Notes under the pieces: model-generated
Told to the model about the DNA's origin: nothing
Database searches by the model: none
The model's input: the letters and a program-made list of their open reading frames with translations, nothing else
Shown here: positions 1 to 5,792 of the stretch, piece by piece
Layout of the letters: each line of letters starts with the position of its first letter
Numbering within the stretch: the stretch's first letter is position 1
Made by a program: the position numbers and the translations under genes
From: an uncultured Polyangiaceae bacterium
GTDB lineage: Bacteria; Myxococcota_A; Polyangia; Polyangiales; Polyangiaceae
Assembly: GCA_938004815.1 (NCBI GenBank)
Contig: CALKVR010000077.1
Location: 1-8,653, forward strand
Reading direction: 5' to 3'
DNA length: 8,653 bases

Positions 1-846
1 TCGCGCCATCGCCTTTTGCACGACGACCTCGAGCTCGGGCGGGATCGACGACACGATGGCGCACGGGCGCACGGGCTCGTTGCTCATGACCGCGAGCACC
101 GTCTGGTGCGGCGACTCTTCGTCGAACGGCGGCTTGCCCGTGAGGCACGCGTAGAGGACGGCGCCGGCGCCGTAGACGTCGGTTCGGTGGTCCGAGCGCT
201 CGCCGCGCGCTTGCTCGGGCGACATGTACGACGGCGTGCCCATGACGACGCCGGTCTGGGTGACGCTGCCCTCGGTGACCTCGACGACGCGAGAGAGGCC
301 GAAGTCGAGGACGCGAACGTCGGGCGCGCTGCCGTCGCCGACGAGAAAGACGTTGGCGGGCTTCACGTCGCGATGGATGACGCCCTTGTCATGAGCCGCC
401 TCCAGCCCCTTGCAGACCTGGCGCACGATGCGCACCGCGAGCGTCGGCGGCAGGGGCCCGCGCCGCTCGAGCAGCGCGGCCAGCTCTTCGCCCTCGAGGT
501 AGTCGCACACCAAGAAGGGGCGGCCGTCGGGCGCGTAGCCGAAATCGTGGACGCCCACGACGTTCGCGTGGTCGACGCTGGCCGCGGCCTCGGCCTCTCG
601 GCGAAAGCGGAGGCGCACGTCGAGGCTGTGCGTGAGCTCGGCCAAGAGGACCTTGATCGCGAACCGCTTGGACGAGATGCGCGTGTGGGTCGCCTCGTAG
701 ACCCGGCCCATGCCCCCCTCGGCCATCAGGCGCACGATCTTGTACGTGTCGGTGAGGGTCGCGCCGATCAGCGCGTCGGGCGCGGTTGCGGCGACGTCTT
801 CGGGGTGCGCGGGGATGAGCGCGGTGGACCGGTCGTTCGAATCCAT
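1..846 (-). CDS. Serine/threonine protein kinase, N-terminal part (runs off the left edge)
   Basis: The minus strand is open from an ATG at 844-846 to the window edge, giving 282 residues without a stop. All core motifs of a eukaryotic-type (Hanks) kinase appear in order: glycine loop AEGGMGRVYEA (about 42-52), FAIKVL with catalytic Lys65, HRDVKPANVFL with catalytic Asp160, DFG at 181-183, GTPSYMSPE ending the activation segment (203-211), and DVYGAG (223-228). The HRD arginine makes it an RD kinase, usually activated by phosphorylation of the activation loop. About 30 residues precede the kinase fold, with no signal peptide, so the kinase domain is cytoplasmic. Such kinases phosphorylate Ser/Thr of partner proteins; the substrate cannot be inferred. 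Anything C-terminal (membrane segment, sensor repeats) lies outside the window. No clear Shine-Dalgarno precedes the ATG, but the conserved fold starts soon after it. It is divergent from the cupin gene. Confidence 0.95.
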   Translation of the reverse strand, partial: MDSNDRSTALIPAHPEDVAATAPDALIGATLTDTYKIVRLMAEGGMGRVYEATHTRISSKRFAIKVLLAELTHSLDVRLRFRREAEAAASVDHANVVGVHDFGYAPDGRPFLVCDYLEGEELAALLERRGPLPPTLAVRIVRQVCKGLEAAHDKGVIHRDVKPANVFLVGDGSAPDVRVLDFGLSRVVEVTEGSVTQTGVVMGTPSYMSPEQARGERSDHRTDVYGAGAVLYACLTGKPPFDEESPHQTVLAVMSNEPVRPCAIVSSIPPELEVVVQKAMAR

Positions 847-953
847 GCGGGCAAGGTCGCTGCGCGAAGCTCGAGTGTACGCTGCTCGCGCGCGGCGCGC
901 ACACCACGACGAACCGCGTAGGCCCGCGGCCGCGTGTGCGCTACCTCCTACCC
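847..953. promoter_or_regulatory. Divergent intergenic region between kinase and cupin genes
   Basis: These 107 bases separate two divergent starts, so both promoters should lie here or inside the gene ends. On the minus strand the sequence TACACT (873-878) resembles a -10 element, about 26 bases before the kinase ATG, but no convincing -35 lies at the usual distance. No Shine-Dalgarno is clear on either side. The assignment rests on gene orientation rather than on a recognised site. Confidence 0.35.
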
Positions 954-1433
954 ATGGAAAACCCCGTGCCGGACAACATCGTCCACATCGACGACGTCGC
1001 CGAGACCGAAGGTACGTATCCTGCCCCCTTCGACGCCGAGAAGCTGTCCATCTACCGCGACCTGGGCCGGGCCGTGGGCTCTCGGAACATCGGCTTTGCC
1101 TACGAGCGCCTCCTGCCCGGGCGCCGCACCAGCTTCACCCACGCGCACTCGGAGGAAGAGGAGCTCGTCTACGTGCTCTCCGGCACGTGCTCCGTGCGGC
1201 TGGTGGAGCGCGGCGGCGAAGCTCGTGAGATCCCGCTCCGCGCCGGACACGCGGTGAGCTTCGTCGCAGGGACGGGCGTGGCGCACACGTTCGTCAACCG
1301 CGGGACCGAGGTGTGCACGCTGTTCATCGTCGGCGAGCGCAAGCGCGACAAGGACCGCGCCTTCTACGCGGAGGACTTGGAGTACGACGCCCACTTCGCG
1401 CGGACGCACCCCGACCGCTACTGGGCCCCCTGA
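954..1433 (+). CDS. Cupin-domain protein (small single-domain cupin)
   Basis: This gene encodes a 159-residue protein with one cupin beta-barrel. Cupin motif 1 is visible as PGRRTSFTHAHSEEEELVYV followed by LSG, with the two His and the Glu that normally hold a metal. Motif 2 is GHAVSFVAGTGVAHTFVN, keeping the last metal His and the Asn; the usual proline before AG is Val. The start is set at the ATG of MENPVPDNIVHIDDV. A GTG 18 bases upstream (936) is also in frame, and neither has a clear ribosome site. There is no signal peptide, so it is probably cytoplasmic. The family is functionally broad (isomerases, dioxygenases, sugar or small-ligand binding), and the C-terminal Asp-Arg-Tyr-Trp tail does not narrow the substrate. 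It starts divergently from the kinase and ends 10 bases from the convergent repeat-lipoprotein gene, so it is probably monocistronic. Confidence 0.88.
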   Translation: MENPVPDNIVHIDDVAETEGTYPAPFDAEKLSIYRDLGRAVGSRNIGFAYERLLPGRRTSFTHAHSEEEELVYVLSGTCSVRLVERGGEAREIPLRAGHAVSFVAGTGVAHTFVNRGTEVCTLFIVGERKRDKDRAFYAEDLEYDAHFARTHPDRYWAP

Positions 1434-1443
1434 ACGCGGCCGA

Positions 1444-3054
1444 TCACCCGCCGAGCGAGCTGCAGTTGGCGGCGCAGCCGTCGCCGCCCACGGTGTTGCC
1501 GTCGTCGCAAACCTCGCCGCCATCGAGGATGCCGTCGCCGCATGCGGGCACGGTGCAGTCGGTGCGACACGCCGACGGCGTCGGGTAGGCGCGCAGGACG
1601 AGGTCGTCGTTCATCGACAGATCGGTGAACGTCGTCTCGCCGTCGAAGAACTCCCAGCTCGAGACGCCGAACGTGAAGCTCGCGTCGAGCGTGATCTCCC
1701 AGCTGCCGGGCAGAGCGAACCCGCTCAGCACGCCGCCGTCGGTGTTGTTCTGGAATGCCCAGTTCCCCACCACCGTGGTTGCGGACTGCTTGAAGAACTC
1801 ACCGGGCGTGTCGTCGGAGAGGCTGACGATCACGGTCGCGGGGACGTTGGTGAGCGTGAAGTCGGCGTTGATCACGGGGCTCCCCACCGCGTCGATGTGG
1901 TGGTGCATGAACAGCGACAGCAGCTCGGTCCCGGTGTCACGGTAGTAGTAGATCCGGCTCGTCGCGGGAGCCTCGAAGCCGGTGTGGCCGCTCGCGGAGA
2001 AGTAGTTGTAGAAGATGCCGGCGTCCTGGGGGTTGTCGAACGGCACCACCGACTGCTTCTGGCCGGCCTGCTCGATCTCGAGCGCCGGGCGGTCGGCGTT
2101 GAGCGCGCCGAGGTCGCACGCCTCGCCCGGCTCGACGACGCCGTCGCCGCAGAACGGGAGCTGGCAGAGCGGCGAGCAGCCGTCGCCGGGGATGAGGTTG
2201 CCGTCGTCACACTCTTCGACGCCCACGAACAGGAACCCGTCGCCGCACGCCGCGGGGACGCAGCCCGCGACGCAGGCGTCGTTGTTCGACGCGTTGGCGT
2301 CGTCGCAGCCCTCGCCGGGGTCGACGATGCCGTCGCCGCAGAAGGGGACCGTGCAGTTGTTGCGGCACCCGTCGAAGTTGTTGGCGTTGCCGTCATCGCA
2401 GGCCTCGCCCGGATCGAGGATGCCGTCGCCGCACGTCGGCAACGCGCAGTCGTTGCGGCAGCCGTCGAAGTTGTTCGTGTTGCCGTCGTCGCACGCCTCG
2501 ACGCCCGTCCACACGAAGCCGTCGCCGCACGCGGCCGGGACGCAGCCCAAGAGGCACGCGTCGTTGTTCGACCCGTTGCCGTCGTCGCACGCCTCGTTGC
2601 CGGCCCACACGAAGCCGTCGCCGCAGAACGCGAGCAGGCACGTGGAGAGACAGTCGTCCTGGTTCGAGGCGTTCGCGTCGTCGCAGGCCTCACCCGGGTC
2701 GACGACGCCGTCGCCGCACGTCGGGAGAGCGCAGATGTTCGTGCAGCCGTCGTCGTCGTTCATGTTGGCGTCGTCGCACGCCTCGACGCCCTGCCGCACG
2801 AACCCGTCGCCGCATCGCGCGTTCTGACAGCCCGCCACGCACGCGTCGGTGTTCGACGTGTTGGCGTCGTCGCAAGCCTCGCCAGGGCTCACCACGCCGT
2901 CGCCACACGCCGGCTGGGCCCCGCCCGCGCCGTCGCCCCCGAGCCCGGTCGAGCCGCCGCCGCCCTCGAGATCGGTCGGAGCGAGCCCGGTCCGCCCGCA
3001 GGCGATGGCGATGGTGGTGACGAGCGTGAGCGTGAAGATCGAAGCGCGGCGCAC
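1444..3054 (-). CDS. Cys-rich repeat lipoprotein (DUF4215/myxobacterial CGDG-CDD repeats) with an inserted domain
   Basis: The 536-residue product starts at a GTG (MRRASIFTLTLV...). An in-frame TAG lies 12 bases upstream, so no earlier start is possible. A signal peptide leads to Cys19 in AIAC, an imperfect lipobox, so it is probably a lipoprotein; plain secretion is the alternative. A Gly-rich linker (about 29-48) follows, then ten repeats of the form CGDG..(P)GEACDD.N...D.C...C, beginning at Cys 50, 81, 113, 144, 176, 208, 239, 270, 302 and 505. Each has four Cys, giving 40 after the lipid Cys, presumably paired as disulfides. Repeat 9 is interrupted: Cys302 and Cys313 come first, then about 172 extra Cys-free residues, then Cys496 and Cys500. 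The insert looks beta-rich and contains HHH at 384-386; I do not recognise it. Such repeats are typical of surface proteins of myxobacteria, and the molecular role is unknown. The gene lies 46 bases downstream of the BON gene on the same strand. Confidence 0.9.
   Translation of the reverse strand: MRRASIFTLTLVTTIAIACGRTGLAPTDLEGGGGSTGLGGDGAGGAQPACGDGVVSPGEACDDANTSNTDACVAGCQNARCGDGFVRQGVEACDDANMNDDDGCTNICALPTCGDGVVDPGEACDDANASNQDDCLSTCLLAFCGDGFVWAGNEACDDGNGSNNDACLLGCVPAACGDGFVWTGVEACDDGNTNNFDGCRNDCALPTCGDGILDPGEACDDGNANNFDGCRNNCTVPFCGDGIVDPGEGCDDANASNNDACVAGCVPAACGDGFLFVGVEECDDGNLIPGDGCSPLCQLPFCGDGVVEPGEACDLGALNADRPALEIEQAGQKQSVVPFDNPQDAGIFYNYFSASGHTGFEAPATSRIYYYRDTGTELLSLFMHHHIDAVGSPVINADFTLTNVPATVIVSLSDDTPGEFFKQSATTVVGNWAFQNNTDGGVLSGFALPGSWEITLDASFTFGVSSWEFFDGETTFTDLSMNDDLVLRAYPTPSACRTDCTVPACGDGILDGGEVCDDGNTVGGDGCAANCSSLGG
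1570..2106 (-). other. Cys-free insert domain splitting repeat 9
   Basis: This segment encodes roughly residues 317-495 of the repeat lipoprotein. It contains no Cys, whereas the flanking protein has one about every eight residues. It is rich in Thr, Ser, Phe, Tyr and alternating hydrophobic residues (for example FTLTNVPATVIVSLSD), which suggests a beta-sandwich. Features are IYYYRD (368-373), MHHHID (383-388) and SSWEFFDGETTF (465-476). The outer halves of the interrupted repeat have normal Cys spacing on both sides. I do not recognise a known family; a carbohydrate- or ligand-binding fold would be a guess. Confidence 0.7.
2107..2907 (-). repeat. Tandem 93/96-base coding repeat array (repeats 1 to 9a of the Cys-rich protein)
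   Basis: Eight complete repeat units and the first half of a ninth lie head to tail. The recurring DNA core on the plus strand is (g)ccgtcgccgca followed by a gcctcgcc-like block. Unit spacing in residues is 31, 32, 31, 32, 32, 31, 31, 32, so the DNA period is 93 or 96 bases. Several adjacent units are nearly identical at protein level: units 5 and 6 share NNFDGCRN. This suggests growth by duplication or gene conversion. The array is part of the reading frame, not an intergenic repeat. Confidence 0.9.
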
Positions 3055-3100
3055 GCCTCGATCCTACACGCTCCCGGCTCCCACGAGCGACGACCGCGCG

Positions 3101-4132
3101 TCAGGCGCGGCCCGTCACGTTCGCGCGGCGGCCGTTCTGGTCGGTCTCTTCGCCGAAGGCACCCTGCTGCCGCTGCCCCTGTAGCTGCTGGCTCTGCTGC
3201 TGGTTTCGCTTGATGCGCACCTGGTTCGTGACCTCGTTCACGCCGCTCATGCGGTCGGCGAGGTGCTCGATGCGGAGCTTCGTCTGGCGGTCGGGGACGG
3301 TGCCCGTGATCGTCACCTCGCCATTCTGTACCTTGATCTCGACGTCGCTCGAGTCGATCTCGTAGGCGCTGCAGAGCGCGTCGCAGATGTCTTCACGGAT
3401 GCGCTCGTCGGAGCGCTTGTAGCCCTTCGGGCCGCTCGGGTACCGCTGCTGCTGGTACGGGTGCTCGGCCGCCAGGCGCTGGCCGAGCGTCCGCTTTTGA
3501 CCGTGCCAGCGATCGGTGTCGCGCCAGTCGTCGAACCCTTGCGACATGCCGCCGTAGAGCGAGCCGCTCTGGAAGCCGCGATCATCGTCGCCGAAGCCGC
3601 GACCCATGCCGCCGCCGTAGTTGCTGCTCGAGCTACCGCTGTAGCCCATGCCGCCAAAGCCACGATCGGTGTCGCGATCGTAGCCGAGACCGCCCATGCC
3701 CCGGTCCGCCCCGCGACCGTAGCCGCGGTCCATGCCGCGGTCGTAGCCGCGGTCGATCTGACCACTGAAACGCTGAGGCGTTCGCGGCGCCTGGCGCCCG
3801 TACCCCATGTCTTCGCGCCAGCGGTCGCGATCCATGTCGGAGCGCCAGTCGTCCGAACGTTCACGGCGCTGCGCATCCTCGCGCCAGCTGCCGAAACCGC
3901 CTGCGCCGCGATCCATGCTGTAACCCTCGTTGCGGCCACCGAAGCGCTCGCTCGAGAAGCGATCGCCGTCGTCGCGATCGAGGCCCATCCGACCGCGCGA
4001 CTCGTAAGAAGAGCCGTAGTGCGGCTCGCGATCGTCGAAGCGGCGCGTGGTCTCGCGACCGTCGTCCTCGTGAAAGCGGCGCGGCTCGCGTCGATCATCA
4101 GCCCGAAAACGATCGCCATATCGATTGTTCAT
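3101..4132 (-). CDS. BON-domain protein with long Arg/Gly/Asp/Tyr-rich disordered N-terminus
   Basis: The ATG of MNNRYGDRFR gives a 343-residue protein. It is chosen over an in-frame start at 4549 because GGAGG lies 8 bases upstream and the extension would enter the divergent gene. Residues 1-230 are low complexity: Asp/Arg-rich, then DRGYDRGMDRGYGRG (127-141), then Gly/Ser. A BON domain occupies about 238-309, preceded by GPKGYKRSDERIRED and containing VEIKVQNGEVTITGTV. A Gln-rich tail (310-325) ends in a short polar segment. BON domains occur in osmotic-stress proteins such as OsmY, in secretins and in channels, and are thought to bind membranes or partner proteins. No signal peptide or membrane segment is visible, so the product may be cytoplasmic. 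BON proteins with the GPKGY.RSDERI lead-in recur in Proteobacteria-like genomes (from memory); their function is not established. A sigma-54-like promoter lies upstream. Confidence 0.85.
   Translation of the reverse strand: MNNRYGDRFRADDRREPRRFHEDDGRETTRRFDDREPHYGSSYESRGRMGLDRDDGDRFSSERFGGRNEGYSMDRGAGGFGSWREDAQRRERSDDWRSDMDRDRWREDMGYGRQAPRTPQRFSGQIDRGYDRGMDRGYGRGADRGMGGLGYDRDTDRGFGGMGYSGSSSSNYGGGMGRGFGDDDRGFQSGSLYGGMSQGFDDWRDTDRWHGQKRTLGQRLAAEHPYQQQRYPSGPKGYKRSDERIREDICDALCSAYEIDSSDVEIKVQNGEVTITGTVPDRQTKLRIEHLADRMSGVNEVTNQVRIKRNQQQSQQLQGQRQQGAFGEETDQNGRRANVTGRA
3653..3754 (-). repeat. RG/DRG-rich low-complexity coding repeat in the BON protein
   Basis: This stretch encodes residues about 127-160, where Asp-Arg-Gly triplets recur: DRGYDRGMDRGYGRG, then GADRGMGG and DRDTDRGFGG. 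The DNA shows short imperfect repeats around gcggtc and tagccg on the plus strand. RG/RGY-rich tracts often bind RNA or drive condensation in other proteins; whether this one does is not shown. Confidence 0.65.
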
Positions 4133-4140
4133 TGTCCGAT

Positions 4141-4145
4141 CCTCC
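4141..4145 (-). promoter_or_regulatory. Shine-Dalgarno GGAGG of the BON gene
   Basis: On the minus strand the sequence reads GGAGG, then the 8 bases ATCGGACA, then ATG. This is the clearest ribosome-binding site in the window, and it decides the start against the 139-residue upstream in-frame extension. Confidence 0.85.
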
Positions 4146-4164
4146 AGTTGGGGGTCGGGCGTGG

Positions 4165-4181
4165 TGCAACGTGGGTGCCGA
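4165..4181 (-). promoter_or_regulatory. Candidate sigma-54 (-24/-12) promoter of the BON gene
   Basis: The minus strand reads TCGGCACCCACGTTGCA. It matches the sigma-54 consensus TGGCAC-N5-TTGCA except for C in place of the first T. The invariant GG and GC are separated by exactly 10 bases, as required. The implied transcription start is near 4154, leaving a 5' leader of about 22 bases that contains the GGAGG site. If real, transcription needs RpoN and an enhancer-binding activator, common regulators in myxobacteria. Confidence 0.6.
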
Positions 4182-4307
4182 CCCGCGATCGGCTCTCGCG
4201 ATCGCCACTTCATGCGCGGGAAGCGTGTTCGAGCCCAGACGCGCAGGGGGCTGAGGCCGCGCTGGGGCGATCCTGTTTGCGCATGGCTCGATCGCACCCG
4301 CCTCGGC

Positions 4308-5792
4308 ATGATGGTTGCGAACCGCGCTGACCGCATGCGCCGAAAGACCGAGCCCGAAGACGACGCGCGACTCCCGATCAAGCTCGATGCTGCGACGAAC
4401 GGCGAATACGAGCCGCGTCCCCAGCCCGAAGTCGATCGCGTTCGAGCGATCGCGCTCGAGCGCGCGGACGCCAACGCGCGACGGGTGGGGCTGGACAGGC
4501 GCACGTTCCTTCGGTCGAGCTGCGGGGTCGCCACCTCGCTCCTCACCATGAACGAGCTCGGCTGCGGTGGCGGCGGCTACGCGCTTCCGCGAGAGGCGAC
4601 CCATGAGCCACAGGCTGCGGCCAAGGTGGTCGAGGGCGACGAGCTGGTGTTCGACGTGCAGGTTCACCACGTCTCCACCCAGCGCCGCTGGTGGGACAGC
4701 GAGCGTCCGACGCTGGCCGACTTCTTGAAAACGACGCCGCGAGCGTCATGCGGAACCGACGGTCACTGGTCGAGCTGTTTTTCGTCGGACGTGCTCTTCA
4801 AAGAGGTGTTCCTCGACTCCGACACCGATATCGCGGTGTTGAGCGCCCTGTGGGGCACAGAGGAAATGAACGCGATCGTCGTCGAGGAGATGGCGTCGAC
4901 GCGCGAGCGGATGGCCAAGCTCGCGGGGTCGCCGCGCCTCTTGATTCACGGGGCCGTGCGCCCGAAGACCGAGCCGCGCGAGGCCACGCTGGCCGCGATG
5001 CACGCGATGGTGGAGAGCTGGAAGATCGCCGCGTGGAAGCTCTACCCGGTGTGGAGCGACGACGGCAAAGGTTACCGCCTCGACGACGAAGAGACCGGCC
5101 TATGGGCGATCCGCGAGGGCGTCCGGATGGGCATCCCGATCTTCGCCGTCCACAAGGGCTTGCCCCTCCCCGGGGCAACGAACGCGTTCACGAGCGCGAT
5201 CGACGTGGGGCCGGCCGCCCACGCCGTGAAGGACGCGACCATCCTCGTCTACCACGCGGGATACCACCCGGATCACGCCGAGGGGGCCTATGACCCCGAC
5301 GGCGAGTATGGCGTCGACACCCTCATCCGCGGTCTGAAACTGCACGGGATCGGCTCGACGGGAAACGTCTACGCCGAGCTGGGCTCGACGTGGCGCGAGC
5401 TGATGAAGAAGCCCGACCAGGCTGCGCACGTCCTCGGCAAGCTCCTCATGCACCTCGGCGAGGATCGCATCCTCTGGGGTACCGATGCGATCTGGTACGG
5501 ATCGCCTCAGGACCAGATCCAGGCGTTTCGCGCGTTTCAGATCTCGCCGGCTTTCCGCGATATGTATGGCTACCCCCAGCTGACGCCCGCGATCAAGGCC
5601 AAGATCCTCGGGCTGAACGCGGCGCGCGTCTACGGCGTCGACGTACCGGCGGCAAAGGCGAAAATGGCCCGCGACGCCGTGAGCCAAACACGCGCCGAGT
5701 ACGCGAACGAGCCTTCGCCGTCGTTCACAACCTACGGCCCCCGGACACGACGTGAGCTCGGCGATCTCTTGCGCGCCGAACGGGGGCAATGA
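4308..5792 (+). CDS. Amidohydrolase-family (Amidohydro_2-like) metal-dependent hydrolase with Tat-like motif
   Basis: From this ATG the product has 494 residues. In-frame alternatives are ATG at 4311 and 4335, and the frame is open back to 4125. No start has a good ribosome site, but the segment from RRKTEPEDDARLPIKL onward looks conserved in this family (from memory). A twin-arginine-like motif DRRTFLR lies at 63-69, followed by SSCGVATSLLTMNELGCGGG, so Tat export is likely although the preceding region is long. The catalytic barrel follows: FDVQVHHV (His120, His121), a Lys in AAWKLYPVW (244), VHKGLPLPG (His282), LVYHAGYHPDH (His317) and ILWGTDAIWYGSPQDQIQ (Asp393), plausible metal-site and catalytic residues. 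The family includes decarboxylases and hydrolases acting on ring or carboxylate substrates; the substrate here is unknown. It is divergent from the BON gene, and its 3' end overlaps the convergent phosphatase gene. Confidence 0.85.
   Translation: MMVANRADRMRRKTEPEDDARLPIKLDAATNGEYEPRPQPEVDRVRAIALERADANARRVGLDRRTFLRSSCGVATSLLTMNELGCGGGGYALPREATHEPQAAAKVVEGDELVFDVQVHHVSTQRRWWDSERPTLADFLKTTPRASCGTDGHWSSCFSSDVLFKEVFLDSDTDIAVLSALWGTEEMNAIVVEEMASTRERMAKLAGSPRLLIHGAVRPKTEPREATLAAMHAMVESWKIAAWKLYPVWSDDGKGYRLDDEETGLWAIREGVRMGIPIFAVHKGLPLPGATNAFTSAIDVGPAAHAVKDATILVYHAGYHPDHAEGAYDPDGEYGVDTLIRGLKLHGIGSTGNVYAELGSTWRELMKKPDQAAHVLGKLLMHLGEDRILWGTDAIWYGSPQDQIQAFRAFQISPAFRDMYGYPQLTPAIKAKILGLNAARVYGVDVPAAKAKMARDAVSQTRAEYANEPSPSFTTYGPRTRRELGDLLRAERGQ

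Larger units (their letters stand above)
4133..4307. promoter_or_regulatory. Divergent control region between BON and amidohydrolase genes
   Basis: These 175 bases hold the BON promoter and ribosome site and should also hold the amidohydrolase promoter. The octamer CGCGATCG occurs twice (4184-4191 and 4197-4204), with starts 13 bases apart, just upstream of the -24 element. It may be an operator, but GATCG is common in the neighbouring coding DNA. I see no clear sigma-70 elements for the plus-strand gene. Confidence 0.4.

Noticed and set aside
16..921. Long plus-strand open frame across the kinase gene
   Set aside because: It is the antisense shadow of the kinase, whose strand shows every catalytic motif. 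The plus-strand translation is Arg/Asp/Val-rich with no domain.
2107..2907. Regular repeats resembling a CRISPR or satellite array
   Set aside because: The period is 93 or 96 bases, always a multiple of three. The units encode a coherent Cys-rich repeat within one frame, and there are no unique spacers.
3055..3100. Possible terminator between the BON and repeat-lipoprotein genes
   Set aside because: Only a 4-bp stem (GCTC/GAGC) with no T-run is visible, so read-through cannot be excluded and no terminator is called.
1897..3213. 438-residue plus-strand frame opposite the Cys-rich repeats
   Set aside because: Its apparent repeats (VAVVA.., DAVAA..) are the reverse reading of the 93/96-base coding repeat. 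It has no ribosome site and also runs into the BON gene.
4133..4549. N-terminal extension of the BON protein to a start at 4549
   Set aside because: The extension lacks a ribosome site, overlaps the amidohydrolase 5' region and contains the promoter. GGAGG sits 8 bases before the ATG at 4132.
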